Shown here: positions 55,763-64,000 of the stretch, piece after piece
How positions within the stretch are numbered: position 1 is the first letter of the stretch
Layout: each line of letters begins with the position of its first letter
Origin: Armatimonadota bacterium
GTDB taxonomy: Bacteria; Sysuimicrobiota; Sysuimicrobiia; Sysuimicrobiales; Sysuimicrobiaceae
Direction of reading: 5' to 3'
DNA: 64,000 nucleotides
Assembly (NCBI GenBank): GCA_025059775.1
Contig: JANXCW010000003.1
Coordinates: 144,284 to 208,283 of the forward strand
Notes under the pieces: generated by a model
The model's input: only the letters and a program-made list of their open reading frames with translations
Told to the model about the DNA's origin: nothing
The model's database searches: none
Position numbers and translations under genes: made by a program

Positions 55763-56359
55763 GTGCGAATGAGGATCTGCGCGATGTTGGGAATCCTAGG
55801 CAGCCTGCTGGCCACGCCCGCCTGGGCGCACGTGGGGGTCGGCCCCACGTCCGGGTTCTCCTCCGGGGCACTCCACCCCTTGGGGGGAGTGGACCACTGG
55901 GTGGCTATGGTGGCGGTGGGAATCTGGGCGCGGTTTCTGGGAGGACGTGGGACCCTCATGGTACCGCTCGGGTTCCTCGCCAGCATGATCCTGGGCAGCC
56001 TGGTCGGAATGCAGGGCCGTGCCGTCCTCTTTGCGGAGACCGGGATCCTCGCATCCCTCGTCTTCTTCGGGGGCCTCCTGTTGGCGGCCGTGAGCCTTCC
56101 GGTTTGGCTTGGCTCGACACTCGTCGCCCTGTTCGCCTTCTTCCATGGCCACGCCCATGGCACGGAAGTCCCGCCGGGCGCGATGGGGTGGTCCTACGTT
56201 TTGGGGTTCGTGGCCGCCACGGCCCTCCTCCACCTCCTCGGGATCCTCCTCGGCGAGGGACTGTTGCGGGGCGGTGACCGCTTGCGGCGCCGCGATCTTC
56301 TGGTTCGCCTGGCGGGGCTCGGTGTGCTGGTGCTGGCCGTGGGAGGGATGCGGGCGTGA
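55763..56359 (+). CDS. ureJ: HupE/UreJ family nickel-related membrane protein
   Basis: A signal peptide ([20 protein letters not shown]) is followed by about six hydrophobic segments. The family markers [19 protein letters not shown] (with His-Pro and Asp-His) and [14 protein letters not shown] (His-rich) are present; these His and Asp residues are thought to bind nickel. At 198 residues it is of normal size. UreJ/HupE proteins supply nickel for urease or hydrogenase. Placement between ureA and ureB ties it to urease here. Confidence 0.9.
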   Translation: MRMRICAMLGILGSLLATPAWAHVGVGPTSGFSSGALHPLGGVDHWVAMVAVGIWARFLGGRGTLMVPLGFLASMILGSLVGMQGRAVLFAETGILASLVFFGGLLLAAVSLPVWLGSTLVALFAFFHGHAHGTEVPPGAMGWSYVLGFVAATALLHLLGILLGEGLLRGGDRLRRRDLLVRLAGLGVLVLAVGGMRA

Positions 56360-56712
56360 TCCCGGGAGAGATTTGGGTGCAGGAAGGAGAAATCGTGCTC
56401 AATGAGGGCCGCAGGAAGGTACGCCTGCGCGTGGAGAACACCGGGGACCGGCCCATCCAGGTGGGTTCCCACGCGCACTTCTTTGAGGTGAACCGCGCCC
56501 TTCGGTTCGATCGCACGCAGGCGTATGGATTCCGGTTGGACATCCCTGCCGGCACCGCGGTCCGGTTCGAGCCCGGTCAGGTTCGGGAGGTGGAACTGGT
56601 GGAACTGGCCGGAGAGAGAAAGGTGTACGGGATGAATGGACTCGTGATGGGATCCCTGGAGCTTTATCGAGAGCAGGCTTTCGAAAGAGCCCGGGAGAGG
56701 GGGTTTCTATGA
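56356..56712 (+). CDS. ureB: Urease beta subunit
   Basis: The 118-residue beta subunit starts [19 protein letters not shown] and holds the conserved [19 protein letters not shown] and [16 protein letters not shown] segments. It overlaps ureJ upstream and ureC downstream. Nothing is unusual. Confidence 0.96.
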   Translation: MIPGEIWVQEGEIVLNEGRRKVRLRVENTGDRPIQVGSHAHFFEVNRALRFDRTQAYGFRLDIPAGTAVRFEPGQVREVELVELAGERKVYGMNGLVMGSLELYREQAFERARERGFL

Positions 56713-58415
56713 GGATTTCCCGGCGCGCGTATGCGGACCTGTACGGGCCGACCAAGGGCGACCGGATCCGCCTGGCGGACACGGACCTCGTGCTGGAAGT
56801 CGAGGAGGACTGGAGGGTTCCGGGGGAAGAGGTGGTCTTCGGAGGCGGCAAGGTGGTCCGGGACGGAATGGGCCAGTCTCAGAGGTCCCGGGCCGAGGGG
56901 AGCCCGGATCTGGTCATCACCAACGTGGTGGTGCTGGACTACTGGGGCGTGGTGAAAGCGGATGTGGGCATCCGGGACGGCCGCATCGTGGCCATCGGGA
57001 AGGCGGGAAACCCCGAGATCCAGGACGGTGTGACCCCCGGCCTGGAGATCGGGCCTGGCACCGAGATCCTCAGCGGGGAGGGGAAGATCCTCACGGCGGG
57101 GGGGATCGACGCCCATGTCCACTTCATCTGTCCACAACAGGCGTGGGAGGCCCTCTGCAGCGGGATCACCACCATGATCGGAGGCGGCACGGGCCCCGCG
57201 GAGGGAACTAAGGCCACCACCTGTACCCCAGGCCCCTGGTACCTCGCCCGGATGATGGAGGCGGTGGAGGCCCTGCCTTTGAACTTCGGATTCCTCGGAA
57301 AGGGGAACGCCTCCACACGGGCCCCTCTGGAAGAGCAGATCCTGGCAGGAGCTGTGGGGCTCAAACTCCACGAGGACTGGGGATGCACGCCTGCGGCGAT
57401 CGACGCCGCCCTCTCCGTGGCCGAGGATTACGACGTGCAGATTGCGATCCACACGGACACCCTGAACGAGAGCGGTTTCGTGGAGGACACTCTGGCCGCC
57501 TTCCGCGGCCGCACCATCCACACCTACCACTCGGAGGGAGCAGGCGGAGGCCACGCCCCGGATATCCTCCGGGTGGTCGGCTATCCGAACGTTCTGCCTA
57601 GCAGCACGAACCCCACCATGCCCTACACGGTCAACACCCTGGAGGAGCACCTGGACATGCTCATGGTCTGCCACCACCTGAACCCTCAGGTCCCTGAGGA
57701 CGTGGCGTTTGCGGAGTCGCGGATCCGGCCGGAGACCATGGCTGCGGAGGACGTCCTGCACGACCTGGGAGCCATCAGCATGATGAGCAGCGACTCCCAG
57801 GCCATGGGGCGGGTGGGAGAAGTCATCCTCCGGACATGGCAGACCGCGCACAAGATGAAGCGTGAGCGCGGCCCGCTGCCGGAGGACTCCCAACGCAACG
57901 ACAACTTCCGGATCCGGCGCTACCTGGCGAAGTACACCATCAACCCCTCCATCGCCCACGGGATCGCGGAGTACGTGGGGTCTGTGGAGGTAGGGAAGAT
58001 CGCGGATCTGGTCCTCTGGCGGCCTGCCTTCTTCGGGGTCAAGCCGGACGTGGTGATCAAGGGGGGCGTCATCGTCGCCTCCCTCATGGGGGACCCGAAC
58101 GCTTCCATCCCCACTCCGGAGCCGGTCCGCTACCGGCCGATGTTCGGCGCCCTGGGGCGGTGCCGGGAAGCGGTGGCGTTCACCTTCGTCTCCTCGGTCT
58201 CCCTGGAGCGCGGCACCCTCTCCTCCCGGCTGCGGCGGCAGGTGCTCCCGGTTCGGGGCACGAGGACGGTGACGAAACGGGACATGAAGCTCAACGACGC
58301 CCTACCCCGGGTGGAGGTGGATCCGGACAGCTACGAGGTGCGGGTGGACGGAGTCCGGGTGACGAGCGAGGCGGCCCGGGTCCTGCCGCTCGCCCAGCGC
58401 TACTTCCTGTTCTAG
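56709..58415 (+). CDS. ureC: Urease alpha subunit
   Basis: The catalytic subunit, 568 residues, hydrolyses urea to ammonia and carbamate at a di-nickel centre. Nickel ligands and active-site residues are visible: the His pair in [14 protein letters not shown], the Lys that becomes carbamylated in [12 protein letters not shown], His in IHTDTLNES and [12 protein letters not shown], the flap His in [20 protein letters not shown], and Asp in [16 protein letters not shown]. The mobile flap reads MVCHHL with its Cys. It is intact and of standard length. Confidence 0.97.
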   Translation: MRISRRAYADLYGPTKGDRIRLADTDLVLEVEEDWRVPGEEVVFGGGKVVRDGMGQSQRSRAEGSPDLVITNVVVLDYWGVVKADVGIRDGRIVAIGKAGNPEIQDGVTPGLEIGPGTEILSGEGKILTAGGIDAHVHFICPQQAWEALCSGITTMIGGGTGPAEGTKATTCTPGPWYLARMMEAVEALPLNFGFLGKGNASTRAPLEEQILAGAVGLKLHEDWGCTPAAIDAALSVAEDYDVQIAIHTDTLNESGFVEDTLAAFRGRTIHTYHSEGAGGGHAPDILRVVGYPNVLPSSTNPTMPYTVNTLEEHLDMLMVCHHLNPQVPEDVAFAESRIRPETMAAEDVLHDLGAISMMSSDSQAMGRVGEVILRTWQTAHKMKRERGPLPEDSQRNDNFRIRRYLAKYTINPSIAHGIAEYVGSVEVGKIADLVLWRPAFFGVKPDVVIKGGVIVASLMGDPNASIPTPEPVRYRPMFGALGRCREAVAFTFVSSVSLERGTLSSRLRRQVLPVRGTRTVTKRDMKLNDALPRVEVDPDSYEVRVDGVRVTSEAARVLPLAQRYFLF

Positions 58416-58426
58416 GAGGCTGTCTA

Positions 58427-58498
58427 TGAAACGCAGAACGTGCGGCGAGGGACCGGGGTCCCCCAAAATCGCGCCAGCGGTTTTGGGATTGGTCTAGC
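58427..58498 (+). other. Short leader-like frame and hairpin between ureC and ureE
   Basis: After ureC, a GGAGG site is followed by a 23-codon frame (MKRRTCGEGPGSPKIAPAVL and three more residues) that ends at TAG just before ureE. Within it, CCAAAATCGC and GCGGTTTTGG form an imperfect stem-loop (about 58469-58494). It may only space the mRNA or tune ureE translation; I see no sign that the peptide is conserved. Confidence 0.3.
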
Positions 58499-58499
58499 C

Positions 58500-58934
58500 A
58501 TGATGATCACGGAACTGCCCTCCGGATCGGAGCCCCCGGGGCTGCGGGTGGTGGAGATCCCCATGACCGCGGAGGAGCGATGCCACATCCGACGCCGGGT
58601 GGTGGCGCCGGATGGTACGGTGCTGCTGCTTGCTCTCCCCACGGGAACCGTGCTCCGGCCCGGGCAGATCCTGGCGGTACGGGGGAGCGTGGCCTACCGG
58701 GTGGCCGCGGCGGAGGAGGACGTTCTGGTGGTGCGCCCGCGGGATCTGGAGGAAGCCGTGCGGATCGGGCACTTCTTCGGGAACCTGCACCGGGCGCTTG
58801 AGGTACAGGGCGGGGAGGTGGTCGTCCTCTGGGACGAAGCCCTCTTTGCGCGCGTCCAACAGGCGGGATGGCGGGCGGAACGCGACCGCCGCCCGTTTCA
58901 CGGACAGATGCAGGGAGGCCACCGACACCCATGA
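58500..58934 (+). CDS. ureE: Urease accessory protein UreE (nickel metallochaperone)
   Basis: The 144-residue protein has the N-terminal UreE domain (MTAEERCHIRRRVVAPDGTVLLLAL) and the C-terminal metal-binding domain (EAVRIGHFFGNLHRALEVQGGEVVV) containing the conserved GHxxGNLH nickel ligand. The tail is short with only a few His (HGQMQGGHRHP). UreE delivers nickel to UreG. ATG 58500 or 58503 may be the start; the ribosome site is weak. Confidence 0.92.
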   Translation: MMITELPSGSEPPGLRVVEIPMTAEERCHIRRRVVAPDGTVLLLALPTGTVLRPGQILAVRGSVAYRVAAAEEDVLVVRPRDLEEAVRIGHFFGNLHRALEVQGGEVVVLWDEALFARVQQAGWRAERDRRPFHGQMQGGHRHP

Positions 58935-59584
58935 TGCCCCGGGACCTTCTCACCCTGTTCCAGTGGTTCGACTCCCAGTTCCCCGTGGGGGCCTATGCCC
59001 ACTCGGGAGGCCTGGAGGCCTACGCACAGCGCGGAGCAGGGCCGAGGGAGGTACGGCGGCTCGCGGAGGTGTTTGTGGAGTTCGGCGCGCTCCGGCTGGA
59101 TCTCGCCGCCTGCGCCCTGGCCTGGCGGACGGCGCCGGACGGAGTGGCCCTGGACCGGCTCGCCTCGGAGTTGACCGCCTGGCGGGCCATTCCCGGCGCG
59201 CGGGAGTCCAGCCTGAAGATGGGCCGTCGGTGGCTCCGCATGGTGCGGCGTCTGTACCCTTCCCTGGAGCTCCCTGCCCTCCGGCACCCCCACCATGCGG
59301 TGGTGGTGGGATGCTGGGCGCGGCTCGTGGGGATTCCGGAGCGGGCGCTCCTGCTCGCCTACGGGCACAGCGCCCTCACCGCCCTCCTCTACGCCGCAAC
59401 CCGGTGCATGCCTGTGAGTCCAGAGCAGGTGCAGGAAATGCTTCGGGACCTCCAGGAAGGGCTTGTGGCGCGGGTGGGGGAGGTGGTGGAGGATCCGTCC
59501 CGCCACCTCTGGAGCTGCACCCCTGCCTGGGACATCCGTGCCCATGAGCAGGCGCTGCTGCCGACGCGCCTGTTTCAGAGCTAG
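58931..59584 (+). CDS. ureF: Urease accessory protein UreF
   Basis: The 217-residue all-helical protein starts MMPRDLLTLFQWFDSQFPVG and has the family segment YAHSGGLEAYAQ and the C-terminal LWSCTPAWDIRAHEQA. UreF with UreD and UreG forms the activation complex on apo-urease. ATG 58931 overlaps the ureE stop. Confidence 0.94.
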   Translation: MMPRDLLTLFQWFDSQFPVGAYAHSGGLEAYAQRGAGPREVRRLAEVFVEFGALRLDLAACALAWRTAPDGVALDRLASELTAWRAIPGARESSLKMGRRWLRMVRRLYPSLELPALRHPHHAVVVGCWARLVGIPERALLLAYGHSALTALLYAATRCMPVSPEQVQEMLRDLQEGLVARVGEVVEDPSRHLWSCTPAWDIRAHEQALLPTRLFQS

Positions 59585-59611
59585 CTCCGCACAGGAAAGG
59601 AGGTGTGCGCG

Positions 59612-60234
<623 letters not shown>

Positions 60235-60238
<4 letters not shown>

Positions 60239-61071
60239 CCCTGGAGGACCAGAAGTGGGATTCCGCGGGGGTAGACGGCCGGCTCCGGGTGTCCCTGATC
60301 CGTCGGGGAAGACGAACCGTGATCGCGGACCTGGAAGGTAGCGGCCCGCTGCGCGTGGTCCGGCCCTTCCCCCTCGAAGAGGATCGGATCCTCCTCCAGC
60401 TCCTCACCGTGGGCCCGGGCCTCCTTGCAGGGGATCGGTACCGGGTGGAGATCCGGGTCGGAGAGGGCGCTAAGGCCGTGGTGGTACACCCATCCGCGGC
60501 CAAGGTGCACCGGATGGCTCCGGGCCGAAGGGCTACCCAGCACGTGCGGATCGCCGTGGAGGAGGCCGGGGAACTGGAGTACTACCCGGGCCTCGGAATT
60601 CCGTACCCTGAAGCGGAACTCCACCAGTGCACCGAGGTGTTCCTCTCCCCTGGCTCACGCTTCGGCTGGTTCGAGATCTGGACCACGGGGCGGAGTGCGA
60701 AGGGGGAACATCTGGAGTTTCGTACGCTCCGGGTGGAGACGGGCATCTACGTGGGCGAAGATCCGATCTACCGGGACCTGTTGCTCCTGGTCCCGCGGAG
60801 GGATCTCGTGGATGCCCCAGGCCTGCTGGAAGGGGCGCGGTACGTGGCCAGTGGGTTCTGGCGGTGGGGGGATGCGGATCCGGAGTTCCGGGAGGGCGAT
60901 GGCTCCGTGCTCGTGGCGGGACGGACCGGCTTCGGGGACCTCTACCTCAGGGCCCTTGCCTGGGACAAACTTTCCCTTCAGAAGGATCTCCTGGCCGTGC
61001 TGGGAGCTTGGCGCGCACGGTGGGGCCTTGGCGAAGTTCCGTGGTTCCGGTACGGGAGTGGGTGGGGGTAG
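60235..61071 (+). CDS. ureD: Urease accessory protein UreD (UreH)
   Basis: GTG 60235 overlaps the ureG stop. The 278-residue beta-rich protein includes family segments [23 protein letters not shown] (in part), [36 protein letters not shown] and [18 protein letters not shown]. UreD is the scaffold that binds UreA-B-C and passes nickel through its tunnel. It is last in the operon, giving urtABCDE-ureAJBCEFGD. Confidence 0.93.
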
Positions 61072-61122
61072 GGAGGAGCGGGGGCGGCCGGGAGTCCCGT
61101 GGACTGCAAGACGGCCTCCGGT

Positions 61123-61152
61123 TTGACGCCTCCGGGGCTCCTCGTGTACCCT
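61123..61152 (+). promoter_or_regulatory. Candidate promoter of rplM-rpsI
   Basis: TTGACG (61123-61128), five of six consensus, and TACCCT (61147-61152), three of six, are spaced by 18 bases in the 116-base gap before rplM. It is the best pair in this gap. A transcript start near 61160 would leave a leader of about 28 bases. Confidence 0.4.
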
Positions 61153-61187
61153 GTCGGGTGGTGCATTCGCGGGCGAGGTGAGAACGC

Positions 61188-61622
61188 GTGAGGACCTATC
61201 AGCAGAAACCCTCGGAGGTCCAGCGCAGCTGGTGGCTCGTGGACGCTCAGGGCAAGGTCCTGGGCCGGCTGGCGAGTCAAGTGGCAAGCCTCCTCCGGGG
61301 CAAGCACAAGCCCACCTTCACCCCGCATGTGGACAGTGGGGACTTCGTGATCGTGGTGAACGCGGAGAAGGTGCGGCTCACGGGGCGCAAGGCGGATCGG
61401 AAGGTGTACTACTGGCACTCGGGCTACCCGGGAGGGCTGAAGTCCGCCACCGCGGGAGAACTCCTGCGGACCAAACCTGAGGAGCTCTTCCGGCTTGCGG
61501 TCCAGCGCATGCTTCCCAAGACACGGCTCGGCCGACAGATGCTCCGTAAGCTAAAGGTCTACCGCGGTCCGAATCATCCGCACGCGGCCCAGCAACCCCG
61601 GAAGCTGGAGGTGGAGGGATGA
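61188..61622 (+). CDS. rplM: 50S ribosomal protein L13
   Basis: The 144-residue protein begins [20 protein letters not shown], then [20 protein letters not shown] and [19 protein letters not shown], all L13 hallmarks, with [21 protein letters not shown] near the end. GTG 61188 has a GAGGTGAG site upstream. It overlaps rpsI, the universal rplM-rpsI pair. Confidence 0.97.
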   Translation: MRTYQQKPSEVQRSWWLVDAQGKVLGRLASQVASLLRGKHKPTFTPHVDSGDFVIVVNAEKVRLTGRKADRKVYYWHSGYPGGLKSATAGELLRTKPEELFRLAVQRMLPKTRLGRQMLRKLKVYRGPNHPHAAQQPRKLEVEG

Positions 61623-62020
61623 GCACCGCGGTGGCCCCGCAGATCCAGGCTACGGGACGACGCAAGGAAGCAAGCGCCCGGGTGTTCCTGCGGCCCGGCC
61701 CCGGTCGGATCCTGGTGAACGGCAGACCCTACGACGAGTACTTCGTGGGCATGGCCCGGCGGGCGCGGGTGGTAGAACCCCTCCTCCTCACCAATACCCT
61801 GGAGCGGTTCGACGTCTACGCCACGGTGGCGGGCGGAGGCCAGACGGGGCAGAGCGACGCGGTGCGCCACGGCATCGCCCGGGCCCTGGCGGAGGTGGAT
61901 CCCTCCCTGCGGAGCCTCCTGCGGCAGCACGGGCTGTTGACCCGGGATCCCCGGGTGAAGGAGCGGAAGAAGTACGGTCGCAAGCGGGCCCGGCGCGGAT
62001 TCCAGTACTCCAAGCGCTAA
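61619..62020 (+). CDS. rpsI: 30S ribosomal protein S9
   Basis: The 133-residue product contains [17 protein letters not shown], the [19 protein letters not shown] signature and the basic tail [17 protein letters not shown] that reaches the ribosomal P site. ATG 61619 overlaps the rplM stop. Confidence 0.97.
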   Translation: MSTAVAPQIQATGRRKEASARVFLRPGPGRILVNGRPYDEYFVGMARRARVVEPLLLTNTLERFDVYATVAGGGQTGQSDAVRHGIARALAEVDPSLRSLLRQHGLLTRDPRVKERKKYGRKRARRGFQYSKR

Positions 62021-62035
62021 CCGTCTGCTACCCCC

Positions 62036-62066
62036 GGAAAGGGGCGGTCCCACGCCGCCCCTTTCC
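62036..62066 (+). terminator. Hairpin terminator after rpsI
   Basis: A 12-bp perfect stem, GGAAAGGGGCGG (62036-62047) with CCGCCCCTTTCC (62055-62066), lies 15 bases after the rpsI stop. The following sequence is C/T-rich, not a pure T run, so termination may be partial or factor-assisted. Confidence 0.6.
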
Positions 62067-62146
62067 CGCTTCCGCAGCTTAGGAGCCCCTCCTCGGGGTG
62101 AGGTGCTAAAGTGGAGGAAGGGCAGATCTCCGCGGAGGGAGGATCT

Positions 62147-63496
62147 GTGGCGAGGACGCGGGTGTTGATCCTGGGGGCGGCAGGACGGGACTTCCACAAC
62201 TTCAACGTGTACTACCGGCACCGGCCCCACTACCAGGTGGTGGCCTTCACCGCGGCCCAGCTGCCCGCCATCGCGGGCCGCCGCTACCCACCGGAGCTGA
62301 GCGGCCCCCATTATCCCGAGGGAATTCCCATCGAGCCGGAGGAACGCCTGGAGGAGCTGGTCCGCACCCACCAGGTGGACGAGGTGGTCTTCGCCTACAG
62401 CGACGTCAGCCACGAGCACGTCATGCACCTGGCCAGCCGGGCTCTCGCCGCGGGCGCGGGGTTTCGGATCCTGGGGTCCCGCGAGACCATGCTGCGCAGC
62501 GACCGGCCGGTCCTGAGCGTGTGTGCGGTGCGCACGGGAGCAGGTAAGAGCCCCACGAGCCGCTACCTCGCGGCCCTCCTGCGGGAGATGGGTCAGCGGG
62601 TGGTGGTGGTCCGCCATCCCATGCCCTACGGGGATCTACGCGAGCAGGTGGTGCAGCGGTTCGCGAGCCTGGAGGATCTGGAGCGGGTTCCCCTCACCCT
62701 GGAGGAGCGGGAGGAGTACGAGCCGCACCTGCGGCAGGGACAGGTGGTGTTCTCCGGGGTGGACTACGAGCAGGTGCTGGCCGCGGCGGAGCAGGAGGCG
62801 GACGTGATCCAGTGGGAGGGCGGGAACAACGACCTTCCTTTCTTTGTCCCCGATCTGCACCTGGTGGTGTGCGATCCCCTGCGGCCCGGCCACGAGCTGC
62901 GCTACCACCCCGGAGAGGCCAACCTGCGGATGGCGGACGTGGTGGTGATCAACAAGGTCTCCACCGCCCGCCGGGAGCATGTGGAGGCGGTGCGCCGGAG
63001 TGTGGCCGCGGTCAACCCGCGCGCTCGCGTGGTGGAGGTGGACAGCGTACTGGCCGTGGATCGGCCGGACCTCCTGCGGGGTCGGCGGGCCCTGGTGGTG
63101 GAGGATGGACCCACCACCACCCACGGGGGTATGGGCTACGGCGCGGGGTACATCGCGGCCCGTGCGTACGGGGCGGAGATCGTGGATCCCCGGCCCGCGG
63201 CGGTGGGTTCCCTCCGGGAGGCCTACGCGGCCTACCCTCACCTCCAGCACGTGTTGCCCGCCCTCGGATACACGCCCCAGCAGCTCCAGGAGCTGGAGGA
63301 GACCATCAACCGGGCGGAGGCGGACGTGGTGGTGTTCGGGACCCCGGTGGACCTGGTACGGATCCTGCCCCACCTCAACAAGCCCGCGGTGCGGGTCACC
63401 TACGAGATCGAGGAGGGAACTCCGCAGCTTCGGGAGATCCTGGAGGAGTGGCTGGTGCGGATGGGCCGGCTCAGCCGCACGGAGGCGGCGAGGTAG
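62147..63496 (+). CDS. Cyclic 2,3-diphosphoglycerate synthetase-like GTPase
   Basis: GTG 62147 is preferred because GGAGGGAGG lies just upstream; GTG 62111 would add 12 residues. The 449-residue protein has an N-terminal Rossmann-like domain (RVLILGAAGRDFHNFNVYYR), a central P-loop in VCAVRTGAGKSPTSRYLA and a QWEGGNNDLPFFVPDLHLVVCD segment, NKV in VVVINKVSTA, and GPTTTHGGMGYGAGYIAA. These match proteins annotated as cyclic 2,3-diphosphoglycerate synthetases in thermophilic archaea and as GTPases in some bacteria. It sits directly before ornithine carbamoyltransferase. Whether it makes cDPG in bacteria is not known to me. Confidence 0.75.
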   Translation: MARTRVLILGAAGRDFHNFNVYYRHRPHYQVVAFTAAQLPAIAGRRYPPELSGPHYPEGIPIEPEERLEELVRTHQVDEVVFAYSDVSHEHVMHLASRALAAGAGFRILGSRETMLRSDRPVLSVCAVRTGAGKSPTSRYLAALLREMGQRVVVVRHPMPYGDLREQVVQRFASLEDLERVPLTLEEREEYEPHLRQGQVVFSGVDYEQVLAAAEQEADVIQWEGGNNDLPFFVPDLHLVVCDPLRPGHELRYHPGEANLRMADVVVINKVSTARREHVEAVRRSVAAVNPRARVVEVDSVLAVDRPDLLRGRRALVVEDGPTTTHGGMGYGAGYIAARAYGAEIVDPRPAAVGSLREAYAAYPHLQHVLPALGYTPQQLQELEETINRAEADVVVFGTPVDLVRILPHLNKPAVRVTYEIEEGTPQLREILEEWLVRMGRLSRTEAAR

Positions 63497-63498
63497 CG

Positions 63499-64000
63499 AT
63501 GGGATCGGGACTCCGCGGTCGCGACCTTCTGTCCATGGAGGACCTGAGCCGGGAGGAAATCCTGGAGATCCTGGATCTGGCGAGCGCGCTCAAACGGGAG
63601 CAACGCCTACAACGCCCCCACCGGATACTCCCGGACCGGACCCTCGTCCTCCTGTTCGAGAAGCCCTCTCTCCGGACCCGGGTCACCTTTGAGGTGGCCA
63701 TGCGGCAGCTCGGGGGCCATACCGTCTACCTCACCCAGCAGGACGTCGGATTGGGGGTGCGGGAGACGGTGGGAGATGTGGCCCGCAATCTCAGTCGGTG
63801 GGTGGACGGGATCGTGGCCCGGGTCTTCCACCATCGCACGGTGGAAGAGCTCGCAGGGGCCGCGAATGTCCCCGTGCTCAACGCCCTCAGCGACCGAGAA
63901 CACCCGTGTCAGACCCTCGCGGACCTGCTGACCATCCGGGAGAAGCTGGGGACGTTTCAGGGAGCTGTGGTGGCGTGGGTGGGGGATGGAAACAACGTGT
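63499..64000 (+). CDS. argF: Ornithine carbamoyltransferase, 3' end outside window
   Basis: The frame gives 167 residues and runs off the window. The carbamoyl-phosphate motif is FEKPSLRTRVTFEVAM (S-x-R-T-R form) and the second substrate motif is DREHPCQTLADLLTIREK, both diagnostic of ornithine rather than aspartate carbamoyltransferase. ATG 63499 lies two bases after the GTPase stop. It could act in arginine synthesis or catabolism; the context does not decide. Confidence 0.9.
   Translation, partial: MGSGLRGRDLLSMEDLSREEILEILDLASALKREQRLQRPHRILPDRTLVLLFEKPSLRTRVTFEVAMRQLGGHTVYLTQQDVGLGVRETVGDVARNLSRWVDGIVARVFHHRTVEELAGAANVPVLNALSDREHPCQTLADLLTIREKLGTFQGAVVAWVGDGNNV

Overview
The window is about 64 kb of GC-rich, gene-dense bacterial chromosome. 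No phage, IS element, CRISPR array, rRNA or tRNA gene was recognised. Genes sit in tight runs with overlapping stop and start codons, and the longest gap between genes is only about 200 bases. The gene order efp-nusB-acyP-ispA-tlyA-nadK-recN-pyrG-nudF-xerD-punA-pdp is that of Firmicutes-like and other Terrabacteria lineages. The envelope, however, carries a secretin with type IV pilus genes, and EF-P has a Thermus-like Arg32 tip. A deep-branching, probably thermophilic Terrabacteria lineage (for example the CSP1-3/Sysuimicrobiota or Armatimonadota neighbourhood) is my best guess, held loosely.

Layout. 1-2.1 kb: a convergent HD-GYP and GGDEF pair (cyclic-di-GMP turnover), both frameshifted. 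2.1-14.5 kb: a type IV pilus locus with four prepilin-like proteins, pilM, pilN, pilO, a PilP-like protein, a secretin, a lipoprotein of four tandem Fn3-like domains, a TPR protein, a prepilin peptidase and a degenerate GGDEF protein. 14.7-25.7 kb: the housekeeping run listed above. 25.7-28.1 kb: a P-loop kinase read in frame into a 3-hydroxyacyl-CoA dehydrogenase, then an aldo/keto reductase.

28.1-38.3 kb (all minus strand): a molybdenum enzyme of the nitrite oxidoreductase/periplasmic nitrate reductase type (alpha, beta, gamma and a TorD-like chaperone). It lies downstream of a sulfur cluster: a TusA-like carrier, a secreted unknown protein, a flavocytochrome-c-type sulfide dehydrogenase flavoprotein, a cupredoxin lipoprotein and a YeeE/TsuA-type transporter. 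Together they suggest respiration linking reduced sulfur to nitrogen oxides. 38.5-42.4 kb: an FAD oxidoreductase, a frameshifted heme-copper-oxidase-like protein, and a remarkable chimeric reading frame that joins the first ~187 residues of HMG-CoA lyase to an incomplete B-type heme-copper oxidase or NO reductase.

42.4-47.9 kb: a leucine-degradation operon (methylcrotonyl-CoA carboxylase subunits, methylglutaconyl-CoA hydratase, HMG-CoA lyase) and a divergent acyl-CoA dehydrogenase. Every one of these genes is broken by a frameshift, nonsense codon, deletion or truncation, while the genes further out on both sides are intact. 47.9-50.7 kb: etfB, etfA and a sugar nucleotidyltransferase. 50.7-61.1 kb: a complete urea uptake and urease operon (urtABCDE, ureA, ureJ, ureBCEFGD) behind a leader with a palindromic operator-like site and an intrinsic terminator. 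61.1-64.0 kb: rplM-rpsI, a cyclic 2,3-diphosphoglycerate synthetase-like GTPase and the start of ornithine carbamoyltransferase.

Single-base changes in G or C runs recur (about 1.28, 4.71, 26.17, 40.2 and 43-46 kb). Sequencing or assembly error must therefore be kept as a live alternative to true gene decay.
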